Of a DNA stretch of 59,682 bases, positions 15,720 through 23,890 are shown in pieces; within the stretch, counting starts at the first letter, position 1, and each line of letters opens with the position of its first letter. The DNA is taken from positions 1 through 59,682 of the IMG/VR virus record IMGVR_UViG_3300035111_000017; one strand, written 5' to 3'. The DNA comes from a virus. The notes under the pieces were generated by a model. That model did not search any database. It was not told where the DNA came from and saw only the letters and a program-made list of their open reading frames with translations. The position numbers were made by a program, and so were the translations under genes.

Positions 15720-15926
15720 TTACGGCTTTTCCACGTCCGCATCTTTGGCCGCTGCGTCGTCAAGCGTAGCGGTTATTTGCGTGTTTATTCTGGCGATGTA
15801 TTGGTCATCCGTTTCGCCGGCGTTCTGCGGGTTCCCGCGAATCAGATCCGTTACCTGCTTCACCAGATCAGGCCCGTATTGGGCAAAGAGCTGCAATAGC
15901 AGCGCGATTAGAGAGGCTGTGTTCAT
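15720..15926 (-). CDS. Small protein with hydrophobic N-terminus, 68 aa
   Basis: ATG 15926 (MNTASLIALLLQLFAQYG) overlaps the stop of the lipoprotein gene (ATGA) and has GGGGG at the right distance. Residues 4-16 are hydrophobic; the rest is polar and acidic. It is the last gene of this minus operon. 15545-15719 downstream holds nothing more that I can support. Possibly membrane associated; no family recognised. Confidence 0.62.
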   Translation of the reverse strand: MNTASLIALLLQLFAQYGPDLVKQVTDLIRGNPQNAGETDDQYIARINTQITATLDDAAAKDADVEKP

Positions 15927-16390
15927 TTTGTCCCCCATGTGTTTGTGATGGTCTGAAGCGCAAGCTGAAGACTGGCCAGCATGATCTTGGCTGTAGCTTG
16001 TGAGTTGGGATTCTTGAAACCGAATTGCGATAAATCCCCGCTTCCCGCTTCATTCGCTACAGCTATCAGGGCCGCTCTCCAGTCCACTGAGGCGTCACCG
16101 GCCTGCGCCGCCCGTAACGCGGCAATGGCCTTATCGTTGGCCCTGGCAATGGCCTGAAGTTTTGGTTTCACGCTGGCGTAATATTCCGGCTCCGTGGCCT
16201 GAAGTTTTTCCAGCGTATCATTGGCGTCCTTCAGCCCCGTGGCTACCAGATCGCACGATTGCGCCCCGGCCAGCAGAGTGTTGACGAATACCACCTTGGG
16301 GTTATTCGTGTTGATGCTATGACGGCAACCGGACGCCAGTAAAACCAGCATCAACGATACCGCAATGGTTCCACGCGATAATTTTCTCAT
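15923..16390 (-). CDS. Lipoprotein of unknown function, 155 aa
   Basis: The N-terminus MRKLSRGTIAVSLMLVLLAS followed by GC is a type II signal with lipobox LASGC, so the protein is probably anchored to a membrane by lipid at Cys22. The mature part is helical (DLVATGLKDANDTLEKLQAT). Phage lipoproteins can be outer-membrane spanins or exclusion factors; this one is longer than usual for a spanin. Overlaps genes on both sides by four bases. Confidence 0.7.
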   Translation of the reverse strand: MRKLSRGTIAVSLMLVLLASGCRHSINTNNPKVVFVNTLLAGAQSCDLVATGLKDANDTLEKLQATEPEYYASVKPKLQAIARANDKAIAALRAAQAGDASVDWRAALIAVANEAGSGDLSQFGFKNPNSQATAKIMLASLQLALQTITNTWGTK

Positions 16391-16578
16391 CTACTCTCCT
16401 TTGGAATTTTGATGCCCATAGTAATCCATCTCTCATCACCCACTTTCAGGGAGAACGTGGATGGCATATTGAGTACAGCCTTATAGACAGGATCGCCATT
16501 ACCGAATTCTAGGTGTACTTCCGATTCCCTTCCCCCGTCCACTACCTTGACTACCCTCATTAGTAAAGCGAAGTCCAT
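16387..16578 (-). CDS. Small protein, 63 aa
   Basis: Starts MDFALLMRVVKVVDGGRESE; beta-rich small domain (HLEFGNGDPVYKAVL). No family recognised. Coupled to the lipoprotein gene by a four-base overlap. Confidence 0.6.
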   Translation of the reverse strand: MDFALLMRVVKVVDGGRESEVHLEFGNGDPVYKAVLNMPSTFSLKVGDERWITMGIKIPKESR

Positions 16579-16583
16579 AATAC

Positions 16584-17012
16584 TTAGTCTCCCTCAAATA
16601 ACGGCGCGTTCGCCGTGTTCTTTTCTTCCGACTTGAGTGTACCCGGAAAATCCTCGTCTATCCCAATTTCCTGCACCGTCAATAACCATCTTCCACCCTT
16701 GCCGCCCTTTTGCCGCCAGCCATGAACCTGAATACGACCGCCAGCGCGTAACCATCCTTCGGCCTCTGGAATGCCTTTGATCTTAGTAACCCGTGCGGCT
16801 TGGTTCGGCGTGGTAGTCGATTGCACCAACATGATTCCTTCGCCGGGTTTAAAACACGCGGAATCTCCAAAGTTAAACAGGTCTCTCTTGAACATCTTCG
16901 GCTTATCGCCGGGAAAACGTGGCGGGATTCTTACGATCTGCTCCGTTCCGCCAACAGTCCAGCCTTGCTTTTCCAGCCATCGCTTACTCCGGGCAGTGTT
17001 AGAGTCGGCCAT
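16584..17012 (-). CDS. PD-(D/E)XK-like nuclease fold protein, 142 aa
   Basis: The sequence RDLFNFGDSACF...GIMLVQSTT followed by ARVTKI and IQVHGWRQKG matches a phage family with a restriction-endonuclease-like core in which RDLF..D and the xQxT strand replace the usual D and ExK motifs. The reaction would be DNA cleavage, but the catalytic lysine is not evident, so activity is uncertain. Its start overlaps the upstream gene by 14 bases. Neighbours (HNH, helicase-methyltransferase) suggest DNA metabolism. Confidence 0.6.
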   Translation of the reverse strand: MADSNTARSKRWLEKQGWTVGGTEQIVRIPPRFPGDKPKMFKRDLFNFGDSACFKPGEGIMLVQSTTTPNQAARVTKIKGIPEAEGWLRAGGRIQVHGWRQKGGKGGRWLLTVQEIGIDEDFPGTLKSEEKNTANAPLFEGD

Positions 17013-17382
17013 GGGCCTCCCGGTCGCTTAAATCGCCGTTTTGGGCCAATGTGGGGTGTTTTACAGCAAGGTAGCATAGGGATTGTAGATGAGTGAAGAG
17101 CTTTCCGAATGACTGAAAGACCTCATCCGGCCATTCCGACTCCGGTAAACCGAATTCCTTTTCCGCCATCACCGCTATTTCTATCGGGTCTAACCACTTG
17201 TCAACCGCCAGAGGGTCGTTCAGGATGTCATAGGAATCGTTTACGTTTGCCTCATCCTCGAACATGATGTAACAAACTATTTCTTTCAGGCGGGTGCGGG
17301 TATCACCGTATTTCCGCTGCGGCTTGCTCTTGGTTCCGCGTACTTCGGCCTTGGTGGATTTACAGCCCTTTTGTCTACCCAC
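16999..17382 (-). CDS. Unknown protein, 127 aa
   Basis: Basic N-terminus (MGRQKGCKSTKAEVRGTKSK) followed by an acidic helical domain. No family recognised. It follows the HNH gene with an 8-base overlap. The basic tail next to an HNH gene might point to a DNA-packaging or DNA-processing role; this is only context. Confidence 0.62.
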   Translation of the reverse strand: MGRQKGCKSTKAEVRGTKSKPQRKYGDTRTRLKEIVCYIMFEDEANVNDSYDILNDPLAVDKWLDPIEIAVMAEKEFGLPESEWPDEVFQSFGKLFTHLQSLCYLAVKHPTLAQNGDLSDREAHGRL

Positions 17383-17641
17383 GGCGAGAGCCTTTCTCCC
17401 GGTTGCATTTGCGATGCGTTAATTCCTGATTCTCATCGGTATCGTCTTTACATCCGCCCATTTTCCCCGGTTTACGGTGATCGAGCTCCATGTCATCAAA
17501 ATCCATTATTCCGAAACCGCACAGATAGCAGACATGTTCCCTTTTTTCCCATAGACGCTTGCGTTGCTTGGTTCTCTGGTATTTATTCATCTTCTCGCCA
17601 GAGAAAGGCTTCGGCAGCTCAAATTGGGAAGTGTCGATCAC
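17375..17641 (-). CDS. HNH endonuclease, 88 aa
   Basis: The core VCYLCGFGIMDFDDMELDHR then NQELTHRKCNREKGSR is a classical HNH (ßßα-metal) motif with zinc-binding CxxC pairs: the catalytic His is in LDHR. GTG 17641 overlaps the stop of the helicase-methyltransferase (GTGA); ATG at MNKYQRTKQ is an alternative start. HNH enzymes near packaging or modification genes nick DNA; here it may act with the upstream methyltransferase. Confidence 0.82.
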   Translation of the reverse strand: MIDTSQFELPKPFSGEKMNKYQRTKQRKRLWEKREHVCYLCGFGIMDFDDMELDHRKPGKMGGCKDDTDENQELTHRKCNREKGSRRG

Positions 17642-19974
17642 CTGACTTCCCCAAACTCGTTAACTACAAGACTGTCGCTATCGGTTGCGTCTAACGTTAG
17701 ACTCTCTGGTTCCACCTGATTCGCCGTGAATAGGTTCTCTTGCGTGATCTCTGCGGCCTTCAGGTTGGCTACCGTCTGCTTGAAGTAAGATTCCTTCAAC
17801 TCGCACCCGATGAACTTGCGCCCCATTTTTACCGCCTGATAGCCCGTAGAACCGATGCCGGAGAAAGGATCGAAAACTACATCACCGGGGTTAGTCCATA
17901 GCTCAATCCCCCTGGCAATGACCTGTAACTGTAAAGGGCAGATATGTCTTTCGTCTTCGTTCTCTCTTGCACTTGATTTCTGTAGGGTGTCCGAGGGGTT
18001 GATATCCGCCCAGACTGGAGAGGCATACCTCTGCCATATCTCAATGCTTGTCCGTTCGGGATCATCACAAGTCGGCCCGGTTCCGTCTTCACCAATGTAC
18101 TCCTCAAATCTTCCTTCAACTCTTTCCTCGTTCACCCCCGGCTTCCGCATGGTCACAAGGTAATCGGGAATCCCCTGGCGCGACATGCAGGAATCTTTTT
18201 TCACCTGCTTATGGAGTAATCCAATGGCCTTAGTTCTCTGCATCGCCGTTACTGGGTCTTTCCAGATACAGACCTCAGAATGAAAAATGAAACCGTACTC
18301 CGAGAATAACCGGATAAGCTGGCCCCGGAAATCCGTCACGCCAATTACCCCGTCGCGCTCTTTTGAGGTCGGGAGATTCATGCAATGAAATGACATCAAC
18401 CGTCCTGGTTTCAGGATGCGGAACAGTTCCGGCGCAAGAAACCGAAAGTGATCGAAAAACTCCGCGTGGGTGCGGCAGTTTCCCATGTCACGCTCGGATG
18501 CTGAATAAGTATAAAGCGAAGCAAATGGGGGAGAATAGATCATGTACCCGGCGGAATTCTCTTGCCGATCTTTTGACAGCTCCACGTTATCCCCAAGATA
18601 GGCATCCCAATTAGCTCCGCTTACGTGCGCTACCTTGTACTCATCCCCATGCCTTTTGTTGCCCTTGATCTCCGCCTTATTCAACTCGCTCATGTTTTTC
18701 ACCATCTCCTCGGCCATCTTGTTAGCATCCGCTTCCTTGCGCTTGATGTTCTTTACTACTTCTCCCTCTAAACTAGAGGTAACGATGTAACAGTCTACCG
18801 GATGCTTCTGGCCGAATCTCCAGACCCGGCGAACGGCTTGATACCACTGCTCCCATGAATCGGACAGACCAAGAAACGCCTCATTGTGGCAGGATTGGAA
18901 ATTCATTCCGTATCCAAATATAAGACTTTTGGAAACTAGCACCCTGAGTTTACCGTCAGCAAAATCCAGTGCCGATTGTTCCTTAAACTCTGGCGTATCG
19001 GAACCTGTGACCTCGACGGCTCCTGGTATCAGTTTCGTAACCAACTCTGATTCCTTGTTTAAATTTGTCCATACAATCCACTGCTCGTCCGGCTTGGTTG
19101 CTACAATATCAGCCACCATACGCGCACGGTCTTCAACCGTTGCCGATCGGGCCTGCCTGCGTTCCATTAGAGTCCTAGCAGGCACAGGGAATAGTGACCC
19201 TAACTCGAATAACTGCTCTGGCGTAGGGCTATCGGCATCCGTTACGATCTCATGGATTTTCAATTCAGGAAGGATGAAACCTTCATCGCTGAAACCTAAA
19301 TCGGATGGCTTACGCAGCATGACCGCGAAAGACGACACCCATTTCCAAAAGTCTTTTACCGCGTGTCCCTTTAGTCGCCATTTGGATGTATCGCCGCCGT
19401 CATGCACAAAGAACGTGGCCAGCATTTCCGTGCGAGTGAGATTGCCCAAGAATTCAGAATGATTTCCTAGCTCCATCCAGTCGTTCGGCGCCGGGGTTGC
19501 GCTGGCCTCTAATTTGTACGGAGTATGACGGTAACGGGCGATAATCTCATTGCGGAATTTTCCCTCGAACGATTTCAAGATGCTCGACTCGTCCAAGATC
19601 ACGGCGTCGTAATCGTCCGGGTTGAATCTGTGCATCAACTCGTAATTTGTGATCGTTATTTTTTCTTCTGTCGGGAAGCGCGAGTAAACCGCGCCAACTC
19701 CAAACTTTTTGAACTCGCGCACTAACTGAGGGGCCACAGCCAAGGGGCAGAACGAGATTGTCCTGCCCGGAATGTTCTTTGCCCATTGTGACATCTGAGC
19801 ACTCTTGCCCGCGCCACAATCTTCAAATAGAGCGAACCTACCCTTTCGCAGAGCTAGTCTGGCAATAAGCCTTTGCCATGGGAATAACTTTTTGCTTATT
19901 TTAGACAGAGGAATGTCAATGCCTAGATCGCAACGGATGAACGTTTTGGAAGAAAGGAATTCTTGGTAGTCCAA
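17638..19974 (-). CDS. SNF2/DEAD-type helicase fused to DNA methyltransferase, 778 aa
   Basis: N-terminal superfamily 2 helicase: FPWQRL Q-like motif (31-36), Walker A EDCGAGKS (51-58), DExx box LDES (127-130), SAT motif (158-160), motif VI VRRVWRFGQ (381-389). C-terminal beta-type amino-methyltransferase: SPPF (481-484) as catalytic motif IV and DPFSGIGST (702-710) as the SAM site, giving N4-cytosine or N6-adenine methylation. The start is TTG 19974, which lies inside an imperfect palindrome copy that also contains the stop of the upstream gene. A second copy (17689-17702) encodes SLTLD near the C-terminus. Fusion of a translocase to a methyltransferase suggests methylation tied to movement along DNA. 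The target site is unknown. Confidence 0.85.
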   Translation of the reverse strand: MDYQEFLSSKTFIRCDLGIDIPLSKISKKLFPWQRLIARLALRKGRFALFEDCGAGKSAQMSQWAKNIPGRTISFCPLAVAPQLVREFKKFGVGAVYSRFPTEEKITITNYELMHRFNPDDYDAVILDESSILKSFEGKFRNEIIARYRHTPYKLEASATPAPNDWMELGNHSEFLGNLTRTEMLATFFVHDGGDTSKWRLKGHAVKDFWKWVSSFAVMLRKPSDLGFSDEGFILPELKIHEIVTDADSPTPEQLFELGSLFPVPARTLMERRQARSATVEDRARMVADIVATKPDEQWIVWTNLNKESELVTKLIPGAVEVTGSDTPEFKEQSALDFADGKLRVLVSKSLIFGYGMNFQSCHNEAFLGLSDSWEQWYQAVRRVWRFGQKHPVDCYIVTSSLEGEVVKNIKRKEADANKMAEEMVKNMSELNKAEIKGNKRHGDEYKVAHVSGANWDAYLGDNVELSKDRQENSAGYMIYSPPFASLYTYSASERDMGNCRTHAEFFDHFRFLAPELFRILKPGRLMSFHCMNLPTSKERDGVIGVTDFRGQLIRLFSEYGFIFHSEVCIWKDPVTAMQRTKAIGLLHKQVKKDSCMSRQGIPDYLVTMRKPGVNEERVEGRFEEYIGEDGTGPTCDDPERTSIEIWQRYASPVWADINPSDTLQKSSARENEDERHICPLQLQVIARGIELWTNPGDVVFDPFSGIGSTGYQAVKMGRKFIGCELKESYFKQTVANLKAAEITQENLFTANQVEPESLTLDATDSDSLVVNEFGEVR
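17689..17702. repeat. 14-bp palindrome copy 9 (GTCTAACGTTAGAC)
   Basis: Perfectly symmetric; inside the C-terminal tail of the helicase-methyltransferase, read as SLTLD. Confidence 0.95.
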
Positions 19975-19983
19975 CGGTTAGAC
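19969..19983. repeat. Palindrome copy 10, variant with one inserted base
   Basis: GTCCAACGGTTAGAC, consensus with an extra G. On the minus strand it carries the TAA stop of gene 19978-20166 and the TTG start of the helicase-methyltransferase. Confidence 0.85.
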
Positions 19984-20166
19984 CTTCTTTCTCTTTTGAA
20001 TTTCTCTCTTGATGTCGTTTAACTCCTTACGGCATTCTGCGACCGCAGCACCAATGCTATAGAGAGACCCTTCGATGGAATTTACCTTAAGACAAAGTTC
20101 GTCTTGCCTTTTAAGCAAGTCTCCATCTGACAGGGTTGCTACTAGAGGAATATAGCTATGGCTCAC
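19978..20166 (-). CDS. Small helical protein, 62 aa
   Basis: GTG 20166 with AAAGG upstream. Product MSHSYIPLVATLSDGDLLKR... is mostly one long amphipathic helix ending RKKV, likely a coiled coil. It directly precedes the helicase-methyltransferase gene. No family recognised. Confidence 0.58.
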   Translation of the reverse strand: MSHSYIPLVATLSDGDLLKRQDELCLKVNSIEGSLYSIGAAVAECRKELNDIKREIQKRKKV

Positions 20167-20169
20167 AAT

Positions 20170-20628
20170 TTAATACCTTTCGTTGACTCCGTAAGCCTGT
20201 ACGGGCGTCAAATGCATAGTAAGGGCCATCGGTATCAACCACTGGCAATTTGATACCGTTCTCTCAAGAGTCAGGTCGCTTACGTCTATGATCTCAAGTT
20301 TTTCTTCCGTCTTGCTCTCTAACCCAGACAAGTCACCGAAAGATCGAAAGAAGTACACCGTGAAAGGTTCGTTGCTGGAACTCCCCGGCTCCCCAGCGTA
20401 GTTACCGTTAGTTCCGTCTATCCACGCGAACAAACTCCAGTTCCTTACGTCTCCCCCGGTTTCCTCTAGGAATTCCCGGTGCATGCATTGGAACTGGTTT
20501 TCGTTTGGCTCAACCTTCCCTCCCGGCCCATTTAGCTTTCCGGCCTGCCAGTCAGGATGCGTTTTACGGATGAGGGCCACCTGTTTCCGGTCTTCTGAAA
20601 ACAGGAAGCCCACTACGTAGAGCCTCAC
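20170..20628 (-). CDS. Nudix hydrolase
   Basis: Contains the full Nudix box GX5EX7REXXEEXG: GKVEPNENQFQCMHREFLEE followed by TG. These enzymes hydrolyse nucleoside diphosphates linked to another group, for example oxidised or excess nucleotides, NAD-like cofactors or mRNA caps; substrate cannot be told. I chose GTG 20628 (VRLYVVGFLF), two bases after the upstream stop with AAGGCGG before it, since the longer ATG form at 20730 lies inside the upstream gene. Confidence 0.88.
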   Translation of the reverse strand: MRLYVVGFLFSEDRKQVALIRKTHPDWQAGKLNGPGGKVEPNENQFQCMHREFLEETGGDVRNWSLFAWIDGTNGNYAGEPGSSSNEPFTVYFFRSFGDLSGLESKTEEKLEIIDVSDLTLERTVSNCQWLIPMALTMHLTPVQAYGVNERY

Positions 20629-20630
20629 GG

Positions 20631-21452
20631 CTAAACCGCCTTTTCCAGATCGGACTCCGCTTCCCTCTGCTTCCGCAAGGCTTCCGCCGCCCGCTGGTTT
20701 GTCATGCCCTGGAAACGTTCGTCTTGGCAAAGCTGCTGCAAGTACTCAAGGCACACGGTTTCAAGGGCTTCCCCTTCCGTCTTGCAGTCGTTCAGTATTT
20801 TCGCGGCCTGGATCGCTTCGTCGCAAATGTCCTTCGCCGGAGAATCCAGCCTGATTGTTGACTGAGAATCGACATGAGACTCCGGCGAATGGTTCTGTAT
20901 CGCCGTCCGCATTTCCGACTCGCTCCCCTTCGCCGCCTTGCGGATAGGAGAGTCCACTTTCTCGTAGTGCATCTTCGGCACCTTGGTAAGCAGGTCAATG
21001 TTCCGGCGCGGCATCTCCGCCAGCTCTTCCTTGGGAATGAACGGCAACAACTTGTCTGCGGCCTTCAGCGCGGCATAGCCGGATGCGCGGGAATAAGGCG
21101 CGGCGTCTTTCAGCCATGAATCGAAGCTGGAAAACCCTTTGCCGTTGTGCTTCAGTTCTTTCCACAGCGCGAGGGTCTTCATCTCGCGGAGAATCACCAT
21201 CATCTCCACAAAGTTTTTCCTGGTGGCCGTCTCAAGCGAACGGAATTTCTCGTCGTGCGCCACGGCCAGTTCCTTGCGCTCAGTGGCTGTCATCTCAGGC
21301 ACAGGCGGAATCACGGACAATTTGCCCTTTTTCCCCTTGCCTTCGGGCTTCTCTTTCTTGCCCTTGGTTTTCTTCTTGTTTTTGTCATTTTCTAGGGCCT
21401 CTGATACCTGCGCCCCAAGACCCTTTTTCTTGCCTTTTACTTTCAGTGCCAT
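20631..21452 (-). CDS. Helical DNA-binding candidate, 273 aa
   Basis: Residues 1-45 are extremely basic (many KKK). A middle domain at about 70-170 is helical with a possible helix-turn-helix (FSSFDSWLKDAAPYSRASGY). The C-terminal third is acidic and helical. It resembles partition- or replication-type DNA-binding proteins in general look, but no family is certain. It has its own promoter (21502-21530) and an unusual leader holding a palindrome copy, so it may itself act in the palindrome network. GGGAG precedes the ATG. Confidence 0.62.
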   Translation of the reverse strand: MALKVKGKKKGLGAQVSEALENDKNKKKTKGKKEKPEGKGKKGKLSVIPPVPEMTATERKELAVAHDEKFRSLETATRKNFVEMMVILREMKTLALWKELKHNGKGFSSFDSWLKDAAPYSRASGYAALKAADKLLPFIPKEELAEMPRRNIDLLTKVPKMHYEKVDSPIRKAAKGSESEMRTAIQNHSPESHVDSQSTIRLDSPAKDICDEAIQAAKILNDCKTEGEALETVCLEYLQQLCQDERFQGMTNQRAAEALRKQREAESDLEKAV

Positions 21453-21472
21453 AAATCACTCCCTTAGGAAAT

Positions 21473-21496
21473 TTAGTCTAACGTTGGACTACGCAT
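21473..21496 (-). CDS. Possible leader mini-ORF, 7 codons, covering a palindrome
   Basis: ATG 21496 lies 5 bases after the -10 box and reads MRSPTLD then TAA. The palindrome copy 21476-21489 forms most of it. It may be a leaderless mini-cistron or chance. Confidence 0.25.
   Translation of the reverse strand: MRSPTLD
21476..21489. repeat. 14-bp palindrome copy 11 (GTCTAACGTTGGAC)
   Basis: Exact to consensus; in the transcribed leader between promoter 21502-21530 and gene 20631-21452. Confidence 0.95.
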
Positions 21497-21501
21497 TTCC
21501 G

Positions 21502-21530
21502 AAGTTATCAAAGATAAATTGCGGTGTCAA
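21502..21530 (-). promoter_or_regulatory. Promoter of the 273-aa DNA-binding candidate
   Basis: Minus strand: TTGACA (RC of 21525-21530), 17-base spacer ending TTTGA, TAACTT (RC of 21502-21507). Same block as the other promoters. The transcript would have a leader of about 45 bases before the main ATG at 21452. Confidence 0.8.
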
Positions 21531-21558
21531 TACAAAAATGAGGTTTTGGAAGATATTT

Positions 21559-22884
21559 TCAGTACCTCTCCGTAAACATAAGCGTTTCCGTGTCAAAGGC
21601 CACATAGAGAGTTCCAGTCGGGCCGTGCCTCTGCTTGGCTACTATGATTTCGGATTTCTCCGGCCATCTCTCCCCGTTGTCGTTTAACGGCTGGTAGACA
21701 AAAATAAGCGTGTGTGCGTCCTGCTCAATCCTTGAAGCTCCCTTCAGCCTGCGGAGTGACGGTCTTGGTTTTTTGTCCTTCCGGTCTTCCGGGTAATTCA
21801 GTTGCGACAAAACAATCACGGGAATATGCTCCGCATCCGCCAGCCCCCAGAGTCCGGCGCAAATGTCTTCCATTTCTTCCGTCCGGTTTCTTCCGTTGCC
21901 TCTCATTAACTGAGCGTAGTCCATACAGACCATCAACTCATCTTCTACGGATTTCCGCTGCTCCCGTATCCACCTGCGAGACTTGCTTACCAGATCGTCA
22001 ATGTGCAAGTCCCTGGAATCGTCAATCCATACCGGCCACTGCTTGACCTGTTCATTACAGTCATGGAACCTCTGCCGGTCTATCAAGTCCATTGACCCTT
22101 CCCTGATTCTTTTCCCCCTTACCCCGGAAGCGTAAGCCTTGAAGTCCAACGTTAGACTGACATCCGATACCTCGCGGGAAAATACCAGTATTTTTGTTCC
22201 GTCGAAAACGCTTGCGATGATTCCCTGTTTCATTAGACAGGTCTTGCCGTCACTTGTTTCTCCGGCGATCACCGTCACTTCCCGGTTGCGGTATCCGGTC
22301 GTAAATTCGTCCAGCTTCTTCAGTCCCGTTCTCCGTCCAACTAAACCCCGTTCCATGCGGCTTTTTTCTTCCGCCTTTACCTGCGCGTCTGCCCGTGGAA
22401 TTACTTCTGATATATGCTTGGGTTCCGATTTGCCCTTGATGCCGATAGAGAGAAAAGATTTCTCCGTCTTGGCGATTAGATCCCCAATAGACCCTGAGTT
22501 GTCGTAGGCTTCTTCAAGGGCCGAAGCAGTTAATTGGATAAATTTTCTGCGCTGGTAAAGGCTTATTACGATGTCCACATATTGCTTGATATTTTTTACT
22601 CGCGGCAGGCCGTCCGTAAGCGACGTAACATAAGCCACGCCGCCGACTGCTTCAATCTCTTTGTGTTGGCCCAGGCATTCCGTGATGGTCACAAAGTCTA
22701 TAGGCTTTCCGTCTTGTGCGATTTCGTTCATCCGGCGGTAAATTATCTGATGTGAACCGAGATGAAAATACCCGTACTCCAACCTTTCCGTTTGCGGCCA
22801 GCAGGAATTATCCAAAAGAACAGCCCCTAGAATAGCTCTTTCCGCGTCTGGGCTAGCCGGGGATGGGAGGTCAATTTCAATCAA
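21559..22884 (-). CDS. dnaB: Replicative DNA helicase, DnaB family
   Basis: A 441-residue helicase that unwinds DNA at the fork. The N-terminal domain starts at SPDAERAILGAVLLDN, the typical DnaB-N opening. The RecA-like domain has Walker A GETSDGKTC and Walker B VCMDYAQLM, and a C-terminal DLRESG-equivalent LKGASRIEQDAH. I chose TTG 22884 (LIEIDLPSP) because the upstream in-frame ATG at 22953 adds 23 atypical residues over the small gene 22877-23017. Palindrome 22144-22157 encodes SLTLD between Walker A and B. No polymerase is present, so the host replisome is presumably recruited. Confidence 0.9.
   Translation of the reverse strand: MIEIDLPSPASPDAERAILGAVLLDNSCWPQTERLEYGYFHLGSHQIIYRRMNEIAQDGKPIDFVTITECLGQHKEIEAVGGVAYVTSLTDGLPRVKNIKQYVDIVISLYQRRKFIQLTASALEEAYDNSGSIGDLIAKTEKSFLSIGIKGKSEPKHISEVIPRADAQVKAEEKSRMERGLVGRRTGLKKLDEFTTGYRNREVTVIAGETSDGKTCLMKQGIIASVFDGTKILVFSREVSDVSLTLDFKAYASGVRGKRIREGSMDLIDRQRFHDCNEQVKQWPVWIDDSRDLHIDDLVSKSRRWIREQRKSVEDELMVCMDYAQLMRGNGRNRTEEMEDICAGLWGLADAEHIPVIVLSQLNYPEDRKDKKPRPSLRRLKGASRIEQDAHTLIFVYQPLNDNGERWPEKSEIIVAKQRHGPTGTLYVAFDTETLMFTERY
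22144..22157. repeat. 14-bp palindrome copy 12 (GTCCAACGTTAGAC)
   Basis: Exact to consensus; inside the ATPase domain of dnaB, read as SLTLDF. Confidence 0.95.
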
Positions 22885-23017
22885 GCCTGCGGCTCCCGGG
22901 CTGGGGCCAGAATGGCCCGTAATGTATCCGCACTCGGCTGTCGCCAATCGCATGGGCTACTTCGTGAAGTGTCTGGGCTTTCTCTACGCCGGGAATGGTG
23001 CAGGTTTCAGTGTTCAT
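22877..23017 (-). CDS. Small protein, 46 aa
   Basis: ATG 23017 with AGGAG 8 bases upstream. Product MNTETCTIPGVEKAQTLHEV... ends QPGSRRLD. Its stop overlaps the probable TTG start of dnaB by 8 bases. No family recognised. Confidence 0.5.
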   Translation of the reverse strand: MNTETCTIPGVEKAQTLHEVAHAIGDSRVRIHYGPFWPQPGSRRLD

Positions 23018-23047
23018 CGTGGTTTCTCCTCTGCGCTCTCCCGTCCT

Positions 23048-23167
23048 CTACTCGGCCTTTTCTATCGCTTCGATGAGTTGATCTGATTCGAGGTCTTCGA
23101 GTTTCCACCCTTCGTACCACTGCTTCGCCAACTCAAGACCTTTAACGATTTGTTCTTTGGTAAACAT
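23048..23167 (-). CDS. Small helical protein, 39 aa
   Basis: ATG 23167 with AAAGGA upstream. Product MFTKEQIVKGLELAKQWYEG... is acidic and helical, ending IEKAE. No family recognised. It lies in the replication operon. Confidence 0.55.
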   Translation of the reverse strand: MFTKEQIVKGLELAKQWYEGWKLEDLESDQLIEAIEKAE

Positions 23168-23239
23168 GTGAGTCCTTTCCTATTGAGATTCCAAGTTACT
23201 GTTGTTTATACCGCGCTCTCGCCCGTGCAGTCATATCGG

Positions 23240-23431
23240 TCATGGGGTCACCTTTCCGTACAGTTTCCGTTCGATTTCTATGGCAGCCAATATGCGGGAA
23301 CGCAGGTCACTCTCGAAGCACATACGGCAAACCGGGTTACATGGTTCATCCTCAGGCTCACCATGCGCCCCATAGACGCCGATGCGGTCTGCAATCTCGG
23401 TCAGAATGTCATCCAAAGTTTCAATCGCCAT
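23240..23431 (-). CDS. Small protein with Cys pairs, 63 aa
   Basis: Starts MAIETLDDILTEIADRIGVY, with CNPVCRMCFES in the middle that could bind zinc, and a helical C-terminus. GGGGAG precedes the ATG. No family recognised. Confidence 0.6.
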   Translation of the reverse strand: MAIETLDDILTEIADRIGVYGAHGEPEDEPCNPVCRMCFESDLRSRILAAIEIERKLYGKVTP

Positions 23432-23452
23432 TGCGCTCCCCGGCCTCAGGCT

Positions 23453-23881
23453 TCATGGGAGCACCGCCGCATCCAAATTCGCGGCTATCGAAACAAGTGG
23501 ATGTTTTATCCATGAGCCAATTGGTCTGTAGCTTGGCGCGGAGAAAACGCATCCTGGCGATACGAGGAAAATTGGAATCTCGAAAGCAAGCGCTATGCCG
23601 ACTTCTATGAGTGCTCCCTTAAGCGGGAAATCTTCAGGTTGCACATACAGCACAAGGCGGTCAGAGGTTCCAATTTCGCCAGCAATACGCACCCATAACT
23701 GCCCTAGGTCGGCGGTTGCTCCCGGCTCCGCTTCGTCAATCCACGTCGAAACAATACAGACTCCGCGCTCCCGTAAGTTCTGCCACATCGCCACGCGCTC
23801 AGGAACACTTGCACGGCTGGCGGCATAAATTCTAGGCCGCTTCCCGCCTTTGCCCGTCGCTTTACTCATCTCGCCTGCCAT
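23453..23881 (-). CDS. Nucleoside 2-deoxyribosyltransferase-like protein
   Basis: A Rossmann-like protein: RIYAASRASVPERVAMW opens the fold, IVSTWIDEAEPG and GEIGTSDRLVLYV follow, and GALIEVGIALAFEIPIFLV carries the conserved Glu of the family. Such enzymes exchange bases between deoxynucleosides or hydrolyse nucleotides; in phages they may salvage or modify nucleotides. Its ATG lies 9 bases after the -10 box of its promoter, with AAGGA in that gap. Confidence 0.72.
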   Translation of the reverse strand: MAGEMSKATGKGGKRPRIYAASRASVPERVAMWQNLRERGVCIVSTWIDEAEPGATADLGQLWVRIAGEIGTSDRLVLYVQPEDFPLKGALIEVGIALAFEIPIFLVSPGCVFSAPSYRPIGSWIKHPLVSIAANLDAAVLP

Positions 23882-23890
23882 AATGTCCTT

